From Karstenula rhodostoma CBS 690.94 (lineage: Eukaryota > Ascomycota > Dothideomycetes > Pleosporales > Didymosphaeriaceae): a stretch of 64,000 nt of DNA. Below are positions 54,391 to 64,000 of the stretch, piece by piece. Location of the stretch: assembly GCA_010093485.1 (NCBI GenBank), contig MU001495.1:1054001-1118000 (forward strand), in the 5' to 3' direction. Under the pieces are notes generated by a model, which had not been told where the DNA came from, ran no database searches, and worked only from the letters and a program-made list of their open reading frames with translations. Numbering within the stretch: the stretch's first letter is position 1; each line of letters starts with the position of its first letter. The position numbers were made by a program, and so were the translations under genes.

Positions 54391-56296
54391 TCACAATGGC
54401 CTCAAAGCTCCGCTCCGTTCGTGCGCCCACTTCCCGTGAATCTTTTGCCTTGCGCTCTTGCCCCAGAAAGCAATAGGCAACGTTATCATGCCACCAGCAA
54501 GTTGCAACACTGTAAGCTCGATGCCTACCAATAGATAGCCATGTGCCTCAATCCAAAGTACGAGCCCGAAACTGATGGAGAAGCTTAAAAAGTAGCTCCC
54601 GCCGGTAACGACTGCCAGCGCTGGAGCAGCCCATCGTGGAAAGACCTCCGTAACCCATAGTGTATTGCCAATGGAGAATGTGACATACGAGAGGCCATTT
54701 AGTCCGTATGAAACGTAGTACATGGAGTAGTGCCAGTGGTTGTGGACTGCAAGGCCATAGAGGAGCGTGCTGAGGGCACCTGCGATGACAGGGACAATGT
54801 AGCCGACGAGATAGTGCTCAGCCTCACGAACGCCTCGATTGCGTTTCGAGAGAAACGTAAGAGCTTTGGGCAACAAGTACCCAGCAAACAAGTAAGCGAG
54901 AAGACCGCCAGTGCCGGAGGAGAGGTTGACAAGAGTAATCTTATACGAGGGTAGATCGTATGGATGTTCGTCCATGATGGTTGCGAAGGTGGCTCCGATA
55001 AACATCATGCCTGCGAAGTTGAACGCAGATGTGATGAGCACCCAGAATATCAGAGGGTTGATGGCACAGAAGAACATCTGTAGGTAGCATCGACCAATAG
55101 CTTTCCATGATGCAGACGGGGAGCGAGCAAAGCCGAGACGATGGAGTAGTCCTCGCTTTTCCCCATCGAAGCTAGGGAGATCTCTGTAGATGTCGGAGTC
55201 TGCCTCCAAGTCATCGTAGATGGTCAGCTTCTCGGTTGCACTCTGCATGAGTATCATGCCATCAAACGCCACCGTGGGCCGTTTGAAGTACGTTTCATCG
55301 TAAAGAAAAAAGGCGAGAAGAAGCGCAATGAGAGAAGGACAGGCCCATCGGAGGTAGAACAGGTGCCATTCTTTTCCGTCTTCAGACAAGATAGGAACTA
55401 AACACAAGCCTCCGGTGCCAAAAAAGCCTGCAATGGACCAAAGCCTCGCGATTATTTTAGGTCGTCTGTCGATGAAGGTCATGTCCACAACCATCAAGAA
55501 GGCCTATGCGAATTAGTTAGGCAAGACAACACAAAGGTGTCTGACATACTGACCAAGCTCAGCCCAAAGCCCTCGCTCAACCCAAGCAGACAGACGCATC
55601 CCAGGAGTTGGTAGAATGTTTGTGAGTACCCCGCTCCGAGAATAGCGAGGAAGTCGATGAGTGCGGCAAGGAGAAAGACCGGACGCCGACCCAGGGCGAG
55701 ACTCAAGGGTACCCAGATGAAGCAGCCGAGTCCCATGAACAGTGTAGGCGCCGTTGTCAGAGTCGCCGGGGACCAGGGTGCGGTCATCTGCCATTACGTC
55801 AGTATCCATTGAATTGGTCAGGATGCCTGGTTCTGTGCAAACCTACCTCTTCAGTGTAATCAGGAACAATGCCGTCCATCATCAGGCTCACAGCTTGCAC
55901 CGCAGTGAGCGCAGTAGCAGAGTACCAGCCTACAGCTACCATGGCCGCACCAATCTTCCACGAGCTCCAGTTCAATGGATCGTGCTGACTGTTCGAGGGT
56001 ATCGGTAAATCAAGCGTCTTTCCCTCGCGAGAGATAAGAAAGACGCTGCCCGAAAGATCGTACGATTCATGCTTCCTCTTTGTGGTGTTGAAGCTTTTGT
56101 CGGATTCGGCATCAAAGAGGGGTTCTGGGGAAGACGCTTCCTGCTCCACGACATCCTCGGATGATCCCACGGGTCGGGGCTTTCTAAGAGGCTGAGGTTG
56201 GGTTCTTTCAAGCTCTGCCTTTTCGTCAACGTATATCTCTATACGTTCGGGAATGTCGACGTCGGCAGAGCGATAGACAATAGAAGCGATGTCCAT
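54391..56296 (-). CDS. MFS transporter, drug:H+ antiporter (DHA1)-like
   Basis: This 598-residue carrier is encoded by exons 56296-55847, 55787-55554 and 55503-54391 (introns 59 and 50 nt, both phase 0). A ~120-residue charged N-terminus ends in HDPLNWSSWKIGAAMV, the DPLNW mark that precedes TM1 in fungal DHA1-type MFS proteins. TM4/5 features appear as GRRPVFLLAAL and GLSEGFGLSLAFLMVVDMTFIDRR. A central hydrophilic loop of about 70 residues (ATEKLTIYDDLEAD..HRLGFARSP) separates the two six-helix halves. Late segments include GGLLAYLFAGYLLPKAL, RGVREAEHYLVGYI and NTLWVTEVFPRWAAPAL. The substrate is unknown. Confidence 0.88.
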
Positions 56297-57534
56297 GTCG
56301 TTTAAAAAGGAAAAAGTAAACTATTAAACAAAGACAGCGGAGAAGACTACAGAAAGGGATTGTGGGACCGGAGCGACTGTCTAGCTACCTTTTAATCCCC
56401 ACGCTCCCCGGCCCAAATAGACGCAATGTCCTGACGTTCGTGCTCAGTTGGCGAGTGTCCAAAGCCCCGAAGAACCTCCATAACGCGCTTCGGGCAGTTA
56501 ACGTTCGCGGTGGGCGCCGCAGCCCGAGGTCATGAAACAGTTTCTGGCTGCTTGGCTTCCGAAAAGACGTTGAAGAACAAGGGGCAGCCTACCGCGGAAG
56601 GGCCGGTAACAGCATCGGTAACTGAACTAGGACGCGCAGGTACATCGCATGGCAAGGGTCGCGGAGCCAATAAGAGACCTGGGACCTTCTCCAACACATC
56701 GAATCACCCCTGTCCCAAGATTTCACAATCCGCTTCACCATATGATCGACTGAGGCTAATATCGTGGGTCGCTCACGGTGCGGATTGTCGTCCGGCGAGC
56801 TGTCATTGGATGACATTTCCAACCCCATCACTCCGCAAACCCCAAGCGACCTGAAACCAGAGGGACCGTTCACGGTCACTAGCGGCAATCATAACGGTTG
56901 GGTTCCTAAACCTCGAAAGCCTGACCTTCTTCTTATTCGTCCTTTCGGTTACTCTTTTTGCACGAGTCCGTCGGGTTCAAGTTCAGGCTCGAGCCTCTTC
57001 AGCTGCCCCTTGGTAGGAAATCCGTTTGGTTACAGATCGACGAGATACCGATGTAGTCGTCGCCTTACAGATCGAGACGCCACGACGCAGACAGGAAATT
57101 AATACTTTCACGAAGCACATGAGCCTGCCAAGGCTGTCTTTGGGCTGGATAAACAGCACTTGCGCCTAGCCCATTTATATGCGATCGCCGAGGATGCTCG
57201 CATGCATCCTCCCGCCATTTCACTAGCCTACCCAGTCTGCTGGTACATGCTGGCATGCCTTGGTATGTACCTAGTCATATGATTATACAGAAGCTCATGT
57301 CGCAGCACATTGGTGAAGCAGCCCAAGGAAGTTTCAAACAACAAATCATTGGGACTCGGAGTTTTGGAAGCCATGACTGAATTATAGTGGTCGGAGACGT
57401 ACGTGAACGCATAATAGACTGACTGGATCCAGGATACGCGCCTACGGACCGTGACTGCTATACAACCGAAAACAAACTGAAATCCCATCACAGCAGGCTA
57501 ATGCCAGCAAGGAGGCCTTCGATGCTTCCATTGC
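56297..57534. other. intergenic
   Basis: This is the upstream region of the DHA1-like gene and the 3' flank of the small Cys-rich gene. No other gene is supported. Confidence 0.6.
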
Positions 57535-57828
57535 TCAATGCCAACCGCGCCATTCCATCTGCTCCGCTCTCCCCAAGAACCATTCTCCGAGAACGAGACG
57601 AGTTTCTTGTTCCATGATATCGACCAGGTCCGGACATTCCATGCACCAGAGATGCCGGCATGACATGGATGTGCATGTCGCCGGTTCCGCGCCTTGTTGG
57701 GGAGCATTGGGCTGTCTACACACGTGGCAGACCCAACTGGGGAAAGCTTTCGGCGGCCCCGACGGAGGGAAATTCCCGAGAGATGCCGCGATGAGACGTT
57801 GGCTGGATGTGTGGTTCTGAGCGCGCAT
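57535..57828 (-). CDS. small zinc-ribbon-like protein, paralogue 1
   Basis: This 97-residue frame has a Cys/His module WVCHVCRQPNAPQQGAEPA followed by C-x4-C-x-H-x-WC-x2-C. Seven Cys and one His are spaced like two Zn sites. The module is shared with the small frame at 59722-59931: same order, the identical PQQGAEPA core, the same H-x-WC-x2-C end. Outside the module the N-terminus is Ser/Pro-rich and the C-terminus is acidic and Trp-rich. The start is uncertain; the Met at 57828 is the most upstream one in the frame. Function is unknown; Zn binding is inferred from ligand spacing. Confidence 0.55.
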   Translation of the reverse strand: MRAQNHTSSQRLIAASLGNFPPSGPPKAFPSWVCHVCRQPNAPQQGAEPATCTSMSCRHLWCMECPDLVDIMEQETRLVLGEWFLGRAEQMEWRGWH

Positions 57829-58242
57829 AGTAGATCTTGTATTATTATGGAAAATAATGCGAGATTAGTGGTATTGTACCAAGATCTCTGGGAGTGTCTG
57901 TGCAGTAAGGAAAGTGACCACGCATCAGAAAGGCAACGTGCCAGTTGGCCATCACATTTGCCAAGTATAGAAGAAATGCGCAGAATATTACTGAACTGTT
58001 AGGGGTGTAGAATTCCGTTGCAATCAAAGTACAAACACTTGAAGTGACACGTTAGCGCATACTGTGTAGTTCAATTCGCCCATCGGTGGAAAATTACACC
58101 TCCTCGTACATCTACGTTACAGCTTCCACCGTTAAAGCTGCACTACAATAGATTTCCCACTCCTCTGATTACAACGGCTACCCTCAAAGACTCTTTCGCG
58201 GCCTTTGCTATCTTGTTCACCTCCACGAAAGCCCCTTGGAAT
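57829..58242. other. intergenic
   Basis: No gene is supported in this stretch between two divergent small frames. Confidence 0.5.
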
Positions 58243-58470
58243 ATGGCCAAGCCATTCAAGTTTCCGGAGTCAGCTCCGAGCGTGATTGCTCCCCTATATC
58301 AAACCAAAGCCCAACAATTTGGCCTCCCCGTGAAGAACTCCAAGTTCGGCGGAGCAGGCTCCTTCGGCGTATCCGAGAGACCAACAGTCACGCATCGATT
58401 CGCGACTCGCCGCAACTCCGCACCGCGCAACAGAAATGGCATTGCGACCATAGACAGCAGGTCATCCTAA
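58243..58470 (+). CDS. possible small basic protein
   Basis: This is a 75-codon frame (85 from an upstream Met at 58213) beginning MAKPFKFPESAPSV, with a KFGGAGSFGVSERP segment and a basic Arg-rich C-terminus. Nothing is recognised. Composition is protein-like and the leader region is CT-rich, but length alone does not prove coding. Confidence 0.25.
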   Translation: MAKPFKFPESAPSVIAPLYQTKAQQFGLPVKNSKFGGAGSFGVSERPTVTHRFATRRNSAPRNRNGIATIDSRSS

Positions 58471-59721
58471 CTAGCCAGGGTGGCAACTCTTGAGGTTTCA
58501 AAGACCACATGTGTATGTGACATCTGGCTCCAGTGATATACAAGACAATTCGCTCAGGTCGAGCGCGTGCGACTCAATCCACTCAGTACCTAGTGCCACG
58601 TACCCAGTGGCAGTTGTCGAGGACAAACGCTCGATTTGTGGCACGTAGCCTGGTTGAGAGAAGTCGTACGTGGATCGGCTGTGATCTTGGGAACCACGTT
58701 GTGCCCGTTTCTTTCAGAAGTCAGTATGTGGTGTCCAGCGACTGTAGATGCACTGCTTGCCACAGCCACGCATATAGATAAATTGCCAGCTGGCCTCCCA
58801 CGAGGTCTTAGATAGCTCGCTTCCACCGCGCACTGCTGTTGGTTCCCAGAACAGTGTATCTTTGATGGATTTGTCTTGTGCCTGCTTAGACACGTTGTTT
58901 TTGCCGTTCCTTTGACGACTGCTGCTCAGCTCAAACAATGAATCCACGCCGCTGTCTCTTAGAGAAGAAGCTGAAACGGTTGCTGGCTGTCAAAGTAGGG
59001 TGGAAACAAGAGTTCCTCGTGCATAATCATTCCCTCGGTGCTATCGGTTCGGAAAGATGAACCTGAACTGCTTGTTGCACTGTCATGTTCGCACACATGT
59101 GTCAAGACCTTCAAGCGATCCACTCTTGGAATACGGCGGTAAGCCTTAGGTATCTCGAAACGTCCGATAGCATTGTACCCGTTGCATTTCGTGGAGATGC
59201 CGGATCTTGAGGCGGTTGTCCGAAAGAGTCGTCTCACTAGGTCACGAAGCATAGTATCCCTGCGTCTTATTTGGACATGTGAGTACAAAATGTACACTCG
59301 GTTCTTACCTAGCCAAATCCGATACAGATGCATTCCCCTCCACTGCAAAATGCACAATCGAAACCACCAACCAAAGCCTCGATCTCAGTCTCTCCATCCC
59401 CATAAAAAACCCCGCGACTTTACTCGCTTTGAAAATCCAGCGAAGCCTGCATCTTTAGATGCAGGAAATGGATGGATACATATAGCATAGGGAGTTATAT
59501 AAACCAACCCGCTTCGCGATCATGGTATGACCATGCGTGAATTCAGTGTCAGGAAAAGCAAGCAAGCAAGCCGCGCATTCTCCCCAGGTTCCCATCAACC
59601 TTCCCCTAGCTCCAACACGCAGCAGAACCACGGTGTAACACTGTAACAGACTTAGTAAGCCCATCCGATCGGTGCACGATGTACTGAAAAAAAGTGTCCA
59701 CTGCGGCTATGGACAACTACA
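58471..59721. other. intergenic
   Basis: This is 1.25 kb without a supported gene. Short frames on both strands have no domain. Confidence 0.5.
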
Positions 59722-59931
59722 CTAGCCCCTCCCTCTCCCACCTCCCACCTCCAAACGCACACACCCCGCGCACCAAAAATGCACACACCTTCTGCCTTTG
59801 CACATCGCAGGCTCAGCACCTTGCTGCGGCGGATTCGCCTGCCCACACTGGCAGCAGCCCCACCTCTTGGGCGGGCCCCAGGGGTAGGGGTTGCTAGGCG
59901 AGGGGTCTGCTATGGGGCTTGAGGTTGTCAT
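59722..59931 (-). CDS. small zinc-ribbon-like protein, paralogue 2
   Basis: This 69-residue frame starts MTTSSPIADPSPSNPYPWGP and contains WGCCQCGQANPPQQGAEPA followed by C-x4-C-x-H-x-WC-x2-C, then a short Gly/Arg tail. The Cys/His module matches the protein at 57535-57828. The frame is open further upstream to 60162, but that part is a His/Pro/Thr-rich low-complexity stretch, so the Met at 59931 is preferred. Function is unknown; the pair probably arose by local duplication. Confidence 0.55.
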   Translation of the reverse strand: MTTSSPIADPSPSNPYPWGPPKRWGCCQCGQANPPQQGAEPAMCKGRRCVHFWCAGCVRLEVGGGRGRG

Positions 59932-60320
59932 TGTTAGATGGGTTTCTGTAGTTGTTTTAGAAGCTTTTTGTGGGGTAGTGTGGGGGTGTGGGGGGATATG
60001 TATGTGGGTGTGGGGATGGGGTACGAATCGGGGAAGATGAATTGGGGTGGGATCTTCAACGTTATGGCGCAATGATGTGGATGTGAGATTAGAGACGTTA
60101 TGACAGAGATGTAGAGATGTGGTTTGTGTGAAACGAATGTTCATTCCAATATATGCACGCACGAAACGTGAAACGATCTAAGATCCTGGGTATGTGAAGT
60201 ATCTACGACAAGCAGGTCTAACCAGAGTGAACCTCTGCGACCATCCGCAGCGGTGACCGCGCTGCCAAGTATCTCCCCCCCTGCATTATGTTTCGGTCTT
60301 GAAGATGGGCGCTACAACCT
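59932..60320. other. intergenic
   Basis: It contains a GT/GGG-rich stretch (about 59970-60020). No gene was seen other than the upstream extension of the small Cys-rich frame. Confidence 0.5.
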
Positions 60321-62352
60321 CTAGATGGTGACGGGTTCAATGAACTCGGCCTTCTCGATGATAGGCGCAGGCTTGGGGTGGTGCCTCTGGAAGAAGATCC
60401 AGCGCTTGATCCAGTAGGGCACCATGACCTTCAACTCGTACCCGATGAACGTCTTGGTCGGCACGGAGAAGACCTGGTCGAGTTCCTCGAGCGTAAGCTG
60501 CTTCGTTTCGCGCACGAAGCAGAAGATCATGAACCACGCGATGAGGTTGAGCCCGGCGTAGAAGCCAAACGCACCTGGGGGCGTCATGACGGTCTTCATG
60601 CGGGGGAAAGTAAGGGAGAGAATGCCGGCGAAGGTGTTGTTGATGCAGACGGCCCAGGCCATTCCTTGCTCGCGCTGGATGGTGGGGAACACCTCGGCGG
60701 AGTATTGGAAGGCTACGGGGCCTTCGCCCAGGGAGTAGCAGATGGTGAAGAGGTACACAAAGAGCACGACCGGTCCGATCTGTGCGCCTTTGGAGGCCGT
60801 AGTGGGCGTCAGGAGGGAGAGACCTGCGGCGAGCAGGAAGATACACATGAGTGGGAAGGTGATCATGGTGAGGGTCCTGCGGCCCTTGGTGTCGATCAGA
60901 AAAAGCGTGGGGATCGTGAAGACGACTTGGACAGCGCCGTAGCCGAGAGAGGCGTACAACGCCTGCGTCGGGGTGTATCCGACATTCTCGAAGATTGTGG
61001 AGCTGTAGAAGGAGATGATGTTGATACCACACATTTGCTGGGCAAGCATGACGGTGGATGCTCCGTAGTTGGCGCGTCTGATCCTGGGCACCCTGAAGCA
61101 GTCCCAGAGACGAGTGAAGTAGTTGGATCCAGCAGCCAACTTCTTCTCCTCCTCGTAGATGACGAATGAGTAGTAGAAGTCCCTCGCCGCGATGATGGGA
61201 TGAGCTCGGAGCCTCGACATGGATCGGAAGGCCTTTGCGTAATTCCCTTTTTTCATGAGCCATCGAGGCGACTCCGGGCAGAAGAAGATTCCGATGCCGA
61301 GAATGAAGGATGGAATAAAGGCAGAGCCAAGCTGTAGACGCCAAGAGATGCGGCCAGTGTCCTTGACTATGACATTGGCGCAGAAACCCAAGAAAATACC
61401 TGAAGGGATTAGCAGGAGCTTAGTGCGGCCAAGGGAAGCTTCTTACCAATGACGACCCACAACTGCCAGAACATGACGAGAGCACCTCGAATGCGGGCGG
61501 GCGCCATTTCAGCGGAATAGATGGGTACGGTCGCATTCTTTGCGCCAATGCCAATGCCCATGACGAAGCGAGCAGCGAACAGCTCTTGCCACGTCCTTGC
61601 GAAGGCGGAGCCGATGGGGGTTGCCGTGAGACATAGAGCTGTCACGAAAATCTCACCTCGTCGGCCGAGGTACTTGTTGAGAGGGTCGACAATGAAAGCA
61701 CCGCTGATTGTTCTGGTTAGCTGTGCCAGAAGCGACGTCGCGGATGGAGGCACTCACATGAGTCCAGCAGTCAAGAAGATGATTGCGTTGATGATTCCAA
61801 CGATCCATTCGTCCTTGCCTGGGCCATCAATGCCGAACTCCTGAGGAAAGGACAAGTTGGCGCCGTTTGAACCGGTCTGATCCCATCCTTGGGTGGCGGC
61901 ACCGATGGCACACAATCCAATCGAGTACCACAGCATCTTGGAGCCGTGCCACTTGTGGTCGCGCTCGTAGATGAGGGCATTGCGTTCTTCCTCGTCAAGC
62001 TCGGCGAGTGCCTCGAATCGCGTGGGATCGCGCGCAATGATGGCAGCCCGACCAAAAAGCGAGGCGTGCTCAGACAGGCCGCTCGCCTCAGCAAAAGCAC
62101 GTGCGTCAGCAACAGCGGCTTGCGCGGAGACACGCTATGGGCGAGCCAGATCAGCATCAACACACACGGCGACGGCAAGAGAGAGGTTCAGCGTACCTGC
62201 AAGGGGTTCTGGACAATGTTCAAGGCGACGGAGGCGCGGCGAGCGGTGTCGTCTACCAGCTCCGTGTGCGGCTTGTCGGACTTGTCGTGGAGCGCGCCAT
62301 ACTGCGGGGGCTCGCTGGGGTCGTGGATGGTGTCGATGTGTTTTTCGGCCAT
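60321..62352 (-). CDS. MFS sugar porter
   Basis: This 622-residue carrier is encoded by exons 62352-62197, 62134-61758, 61703-61447 and 61399-60321 (introns 62, 54 and 47 nt). A ~120-residue cytosolic N-terminus (start MAEKHIDTIHDPSEPPQY) precedes TM1. Sugar-porter marks are LNKYLGRRGE (the G-R-R-G loop), RFVMGIGIGAKNATVPIYSAEMAPARIRGA, FFCPESPRWLMKKG (the PESPR motif), QQMCGINIISFYSSTIF, DTKGRRTL, GEGPVAFQYSAEVFPTIQREQGMA and FVRETKQLTLEELDQVF (the PETK-like motif as RETK). Family members carry hexoses, polyols or related solutes by proton symport or facilitation in the plasma membrane; specificity cannot be read here. All splice phases close. Confidence 0.93.
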
Positions 62353-64000
62353 GTTGTCTCACGGTGGAGGGCACGAGAGGCGAGAGTGGAAGGGAGCGAC
62401 GGATCGACAGAGAGGCAGCGGACAAGCAGGCAGATTAAATAAACCAACCCCAACCGTGTACGGGGCACGCACCCATGGGCGCTGGGGTGACGACTCTGGG
62501 GCAAGGCCGCCCACCACCGTCGCGCTAGCACCCGTTCATGGAGAAGGCCCACTTTTTGTGGCGCTAGCTGACATACCCCATGCGGAGAAGGAGCGACGCA
62601 ACCCGCAGCCGTCGGATTCGGGGGACGGCTGGGGCTTGTTCGCGATGCGCCAGCGTAGCTCTCGGGATTGCCGTCCGACCACGCTGCATGTGGTTGGCTC
62701 CTCAGTCGCCGTCCCCTCGACTTGCAGGCCAAAAGTGCCCGGGCGTGCAGGCTGCATGTTGGACTTGAGCCGCCTCGGAGCTGGCAGCCCAAGCGTGTGC
62801 GCCACCGACGTACACGCAACAGACAGAAGCAGAGAGCACTAGGCCGCGTCGGGCTAGCGTGGGATTGCTAGAGACATCCCCGCGGACTCACGTGCGTTGA
62901 CAAGCGGAGCCCGGAGCGCGCGAGCCAATCACGTCGGCCGAAACGCTGTAGCCAAGCCGCAAGTGTGCCGCGACCAAGCTTGAGAAATGTAACCCTTTGT
63001 CCATGATGCTTGCGCCTGCCTGCTCACATGGTACATGAAGACTCTTTCTCAACGCCGGCGCCTTAGTCTACCAGGCCTGCCGCCGCCACGCCGAGTAGAC
63101 CACCAAACCAGCCATCGGCCTTGACGACGTTGACATCCAAGCTGTGGAGCTTCGTTCCCAAGCATCCTTCGGTCCCTCGCATCCATGGCGAACATGGACA
63201 CGTCGCCATGTCCGCCCCCCTCACATTGCACAATTGAAACCCCGTGCGGAGCCCCAAAGATCCGTGGGTTGGATACATTCCCGGTTGCCATGGCTGGAGC
63301 GAAAACTTCTAACCGCCGCGTTAGCTGTTCAGGCCTGTGTTCTCTCGAGACGATTAACTGTGGAGGACCAGCGCGAACGGCCCAAGCCTGGACAAAAGGT
63401 GTACTGCTTCGAGACATGATCGCAGTCCAGTGGATCGGGACCAGCAACCCAGTATCATCTCCAATCGCTACGGGGTCGAGGCACGGGGGACAAAGATTTT
63501 CAAGCCACTTCTAGCACTGACCCCATCTTCTACTAGGCTTTGACATTCGATGCCCCGCTTCTCAATCTCCATAAATTCTTGCTAGTCAATCCCTGCCAGG
63601 CCTACCTCGTCGTCAACAATGCTTATCTGGAGCGGAAGACCAGGACCCGGCTCCAAGAAGACCATCGAGCAGTTCGCGAGTCCTCGGCCAGTAGACCAAG
63701 GTCCAGCTTTTCTACTTGTAGCCAAAATACTCCCCATCGTCCAAGAGGTAAAGACTATCTCTAAAGGGCTAAAATGTATAGACCGTCAGACCCCTTATCG
63801 CTGGAACACTACGGTATCTTGCTTCCAAGACGTATGTACACAGTACATGCTCCAGCTCAAGCGGAGGAGGCTGAGTAGGACCGGCGTCGCGTTGTACTTT
63901 CCCGGCTGCGGGAAGCGTGTGGGAGCCAAGCCTGTACGGGCATGCTAAGCGACAACGAGCAGGGTGCCCACGAGCAACTCTGTTCCCTGATGACGCCGCA
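62353..64000. other. terminal intergenic region
   Basis: This is the upstream region of the sugar porter gene and an unassigned right end. A plus-strand frame at 63619-63948 (109 codons) has no recognised domain, and overlapping frames around 63.05-63.5 kb look non-coding. A gene starting beyond the window could have its upstream region here. Confidence 0.5.

Noticed and set aside
1..64000. A secondary-metabolite gene cluster (AKR, NmrA-like, acyl-CoA ligase, SDR, transporters)
   Set aside because: The redox and transport genes are scattered among housekeeping genes, two of the redox genes are dead, and no PKS, NRPS, terpene synthase or pathway regulator is present.

Overview
The window looks like 64 kb of a filamentous ascomycete nuclear genome (Pezizomycotina, probably Dothideomycetes). 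The evidence is short introns of about 47-60 nt with GT..AG ends and CTAAC-type branch sites, genes that are transcribed independently on both strands, and typical fungal families: GH10 xylanase, anoctamin, PhoD-like phosphatase, DUF2293, LCL2, NOP10, a probable DUF8021-type secreted protein, and MCT, sugar-porter and drug-type MFS carriers. Species assignment is inference. Exon structures were built by hand by matching splice sites and reading frames, and every multi-exon model given as a CDS closes in frame.

Left part (1-14.2 kb): the 3' end of an UNC93-like membrane protein, a decayed aldo/keto reductase, an unrecognised two-exon gene whose intron carries a small inverted-repeat element, a secreted GH10 xylanase with a 3-nt micro-exon, a four-exon anoctamin, a DUF2293 protein, an NmrA-like reductase, a peroxisome-type acyl-CoA ligase ending in AKL, and an unrecognised protein. 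From 14.2 to 18.5 kb no gene is supported. At 18.5-20.4 kb lies a broken ankyrin-repeat gene.

Middle part (20.9-42.6 kb): two small unrecognised proteins, then a head-to-head pair of tRNA-related genes (cysteinyl-tRNA synthetase with eight exons and a probable mitochondrial presequence; TRM61). These are followed by a membrane PhoD-like phosphatase with a probable 12-nt exon, an MCT-type transporter, a single-pass membrane protein with a cytosolic PPAY motif, a 904-residue coiled-coil protein, and the head-to-head pair LCL2/NOP10.

Right part (42.6-64 kb): a gene-poor 2.7 kb stretch, a CASTOR-like ACT-domain protein, a secreted DUF8021-type protein, a second copy of the inverted-repeat element, an SDR, a dihydrodiol-dehydrogenase-like pseudogene, a secreted endonuclease/exonuclease/phosphatase-fold enzyme, two MFS transporters, and two small related cysteine-rich proteins 2 kb apart.

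There is no obvious biosynthetic cluster and no CRISPR, phage or IS element. Housekeeping genes (TRM61, CysRS, NOP10, LCL2, anoctamin) alternate with accessory secreted, transport and redox genes. Three of the accessory genes are clearly dead. The most notable points are the ~76-90 bp TIR element in two copies (one inside an intron), the 3-nt micro-exon, the paralogous Zn-ribbon-like miniproteins, and the three pseudogenes.
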